Part shown: in pieces, positions 5,445-7,053 of the stretch | How the letters are laid out: every line of letters begins with the position of its first letter | Numbering within the stretch: position 1 is the first letter of the stretch | Assembly: GCA_023264755.1 (NCBI GenBank) | Contig: JAHFVB010000269.1 | Span: 1-7,053 of the forward strand | DNA: 7,053 nucleotides | DNA from: Mycobacterium sp. | Lineage (GTDB): Bacteria; Actinomycetota; Actinomycetes; Mycobacteriales; Mycobacteriaceae | Reading direction: 5' to 3' | Made by a program: the position numbers and the translations under genes | Notes under the pieces: generated by a model | Database searches by the model: none | Seen by the model: the letters and a program-made list of their open reading frames with translations, nothing else | What the model was told of the DNA's origin: nothing

Positions 5445-7053
5445 TCAGTGCGGGAGCTTGGCCCAGATGCCTGCGTTGCCGACGATGCCGACGGGTACCG
5501 CTCCGGAGAGGTTGACGTTCTGCACGTTGGGACCCGCCGCCACGATCGTGGTGTCCTGCAGTATCGGCAGCACCGTCGACATGTTCCACAGCCTCGGCTC
5601 GACGGCGGTCAGCACCTCGGCGATGTCCTCGCTCCCGTCGAGCGCCGCGTCGATCTTCGGCTGGATGCTTCGGTCGCATACACCGGTGAGGTTGCTAGGC
5701 GCCTGAACGAGCTCGCCGGGTGCCGGGGCGGGGGCCGGGGTGGGTGCTGGGGTGGGTGCTGGGGTGGGGGCAGTCGACGTCGTGGCCAACGGTTTGGGGG
5801 CAGTCGACGTCGTGGCCAACGGTTTGGGGGCAGTCGACGTCGTGGCCTGCGGCTTGGGTGGCGCCGACGGCGAGGAGGTTCTGGTCGCGGGGGTTGCGGG
5901 GGTCCCGGTGGTTGAGGGCGCGGGCGTCGAGGTTGGGGTGGCCGACGGCGTGACCGTCCCGACGGCCATCGGTTCGAGTGCCGGGCAGCCGTAGCGCGAG
6001 GCCAGGGCGGTCGCCAGATCACCGCCGGCCTGGTGCCACCCCACGATGGCGTCGACCCGGTTCTGGTCCAGCGCATCGCCGTACAGCGCGGGCGGGTCGA
6101 GCGCCAACACCGACGCCGAGATGCCGACGTTGCGTAACTGATCCGCCGCGGTGTTGGCCACCGCGACCGCCGTCGGGTCGTTGGCGGCCACGCCGATCAC
6201 CAGCGTCAGCGGCTGCCCGTCCTTGCTGATCCGCCCGCGCGTGGTCGGCGGCAGCGGCGTCGGCGCCCCCGGTGTCGGGGATGGCGGCATCTGTTCGATG
6301 ACGTATCCGGCGTCGCTCAACAGCCCCAGCGCCGCCTCGCGGGTCATCGCGGGCGGGGCGGTCGGGACGTAGCCGGGATCCGATGGCGACCGCACCTGGG
6401 CCTGCGCCAGGGTCACCGTGTTGTCGCTGCCGGCCCCGACCGCGGCCAGCAGGTCGACGTCGAGCAGGCCCAGGATCGCCTTGCGCACTTCGGTATCCGC
6501 CAACGCCGGCTTCTGTGCGCGCAGGCTGAGCTGCATCACCCGCGGGGTGGCGATGCGCTCCGTGCGCATGTCCGGGATGGCGCCCAACTGCGCGAACGCA
6601 GCCTGTCCGCCATGCACCTGCGCCACCTGCGTGTCCCCGTTGCGCATCGAATCAGCCAGGGCGGCAGGCGATCCGGCGCGCCGGAAGAGAATCTCGTCGG
6701 GCTGCGCGGGGACGGCCCAGTAACGGTCGTTGCGCGCCAACAGGATCTCGTCGCGCTGGGGGTCGATGTTCTCGACGCGGAACTGGCCTCCGGTGACCGG
6801 CAGGCTGCGCACCAGGCCGGCGGAGAAGCCGCCCGGCACGTCCTTGACGATGTGGGCCGGAAGCAGGTCGTTGAAGAGCTCACGCCAGGCGGGGTACGGC
6901 TGCGAGAACGTCACGACCGCCGTCTTGCCGCCTTCTACCGACTGGACGCCGGTGATCAGGTCGTAGCCGGCCGGGTCGACCACTCCCGGCTCGCCGACCA
7001 TCTGTCGCCACAGGTACCAGTAGTCATCCGCGCCGATCGGGGCGTTGTCGGTC
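5445..7053 (-). CDS. Lipoprotein LpqW, partial (5' end outside window)
   Basis: The frame is open from the window edge to TGA at 5445-5447 (535 codons seen), so the N-terminus, with the expected signal peptide and lipobox, is outside. The protein has the fold of family-5 extracytoplasmic solute-binding proteins ([35 protein letters not shown], then [16 protein letters not shown] near the end). LpqW is the mycobacterial member shown to influence the branch between polar PIMs and lipomannan/LAM; it is thought to act at the outer face of the membrane rather than as a transporter. Intact M. tuberculosis LpqW is about 635 residues, so some 100 residues are missing here. A long Pro/Thr/Ala loop (about 5717-5958) with 10-residue repeats lies between the only two visible cysteines. 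Being near mshB, as in other mycobacteria, supports the name. The ATG at 6999-7001 is internal, not the start. Confidence 0.85.
   Translation of the reverse strand, partial: TDNAPIGADDYWYLWRQMVGEPGVVDPAGYDLITGVQSVEGGKTAVVTFSQPYPAWRELFNDLLPAHIVKDVPGGFSAGLVRSLPVTGGQFRVENIDPQRDEILLARNDRYWAVPAQPDEILFRRAGSPAALADSMRNGDTQVAQVHGGQAAFAQLGAIPDMRTERIATPRVMQLSLRAQKPALADTEVRKAILGLLDVDLLAAVGAGSDNTVTLAQAQVRSPSDPGYVPTAPPAMTREAALGLLSDAGYVIEQMPPSPTPGAPTPLPPTTRGRISKDGQPLTLVIGVAANDPTAVAVANTAADQLRNVGISASVLALDPPALYGDALDQNRVDAIVGWHQAGGDLATALASRYGCPALEPMAVGTVTPSATPTSTPAPSTTGTPATPATRTSSPSAPPKPQATTSTAPKPLATTSTAPKPLATTSTAPTPAPTPAPTPAPAPAPGELVQAPSNLTGVCDRSIQPKIDAALDGSEDIAEVLTAVEPRLWNMSTVLPILQDTTIVAAGPNVQNVNLSGAVPVGIVGNAGIWAKLPH
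5737..5764. repeat. 12-bp G-rich tandem repeat
   Basis: GGGGTGGGTGCT occurs at 5737-5748 and 5749-5760, and a third copy begins at 5761. On the minus strand it encodes Pro-Ala-Pro-Thr steps of the LpqW loop. With the G-runs on both sides it forms a dense run of guanines on the plus strand, the template strand for lpqW. Confidence 0.85.
5767..5856. repeat. 30-bp tandem repeat within lpqW
   Basis: Three direct units of 30 bp start at 5767, 5797 and 5827, each with GGGGCAGTCGACGTCGTGGC. Units one and two are identical; the third differs in its last ten bases. Read on the minus strand they encode [14 protein letters not shown] decapeptides of the LpqW loop. The period is a multiple of three, so gain or loss of units keeps the frame, and unit number may vary between strains. 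Confidence 0.9.

Noticed and set aside
5767..5856. CRISPR-like array
   Set aside because: The 30-bp units are directly adjacent with no spacers, in frame within a coding region.
5740..5994. Gly/Val repeat protein on the plus strand
   Set aside because: It is the antisense reading of the Pro/Thr repeats of LpqW; the lpqW frame is supported on both sides of the repeat.

Overview
The window is high-GC actinobacterial chromosome, most likely a Mycobacterium or Mycolicibacterium species. Two genes support this: a mycothiol deacetylase (mshB) with every expected metal and catalytic residue, and the C-terminal part of the lipoprotein gene lpqW, which belongs to the mycobacterial lipoarabinomannan/PIM system. 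Start usage (GTG starts, GTGA overlaps, starts 6-7 nt after TANNNT boxes) also fits this group.

Layout. Bases 1-107 hold a probable promoter with a dyad-symmetric, operator-like site. Bases 108-3156 are a tightly packed plus-strand operon: a tiny possibly leaderless ORF, a nitrilase-superfamily protein without its catalytic cysteine, an aldehyde dehydrogenase reduced to its C-terminal quarter, an acyl-CoA/AMP ligase reduced to its C-terminal subdomain, and a two-Rossmann FAD oxidoreductase. Junctions are 7-8 nt gaps or GTGA overlaps. A 114-bp convergent gap with a weak hairpin follows. mshB (minus strand, 3271-4152) and a ClC-family chloride transporter (plus strand, 4175-5413) diverge from a 22-bp gap. 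Minus-strand lpqW (5445 to beyond the window edge) converges on the ClC gene across 31 bp.

How the genes work together. mshB and lpqW are housekeeping envelope and redox genes; the ClC gene sits between them. The plus-strand operon looks like the remains of a catabolic cassette (nitrilase-like protein, aldehyde oxidation, acyl-CoA activation, flavin oxidoreductase). At least three of its members lack their normal catalytic apparatus, yet the frames, ribosome-binding sites and overlaps are intact. It is either an operon in early decay by in-frame deletion or a set of retained remnants.

Main points to follow up: the disarmed but well-kept operon; the mshB/ClC gap, where two opposed -10 boxes share two base pairs and each lies 6 nt from a start codon; the dyad, promoter and leaderless small ORF ahead of the operon; and a roughly 100-residue Pro/Thr repeat loop in LpqW bracketed by the only two cysteines in the visible protein.
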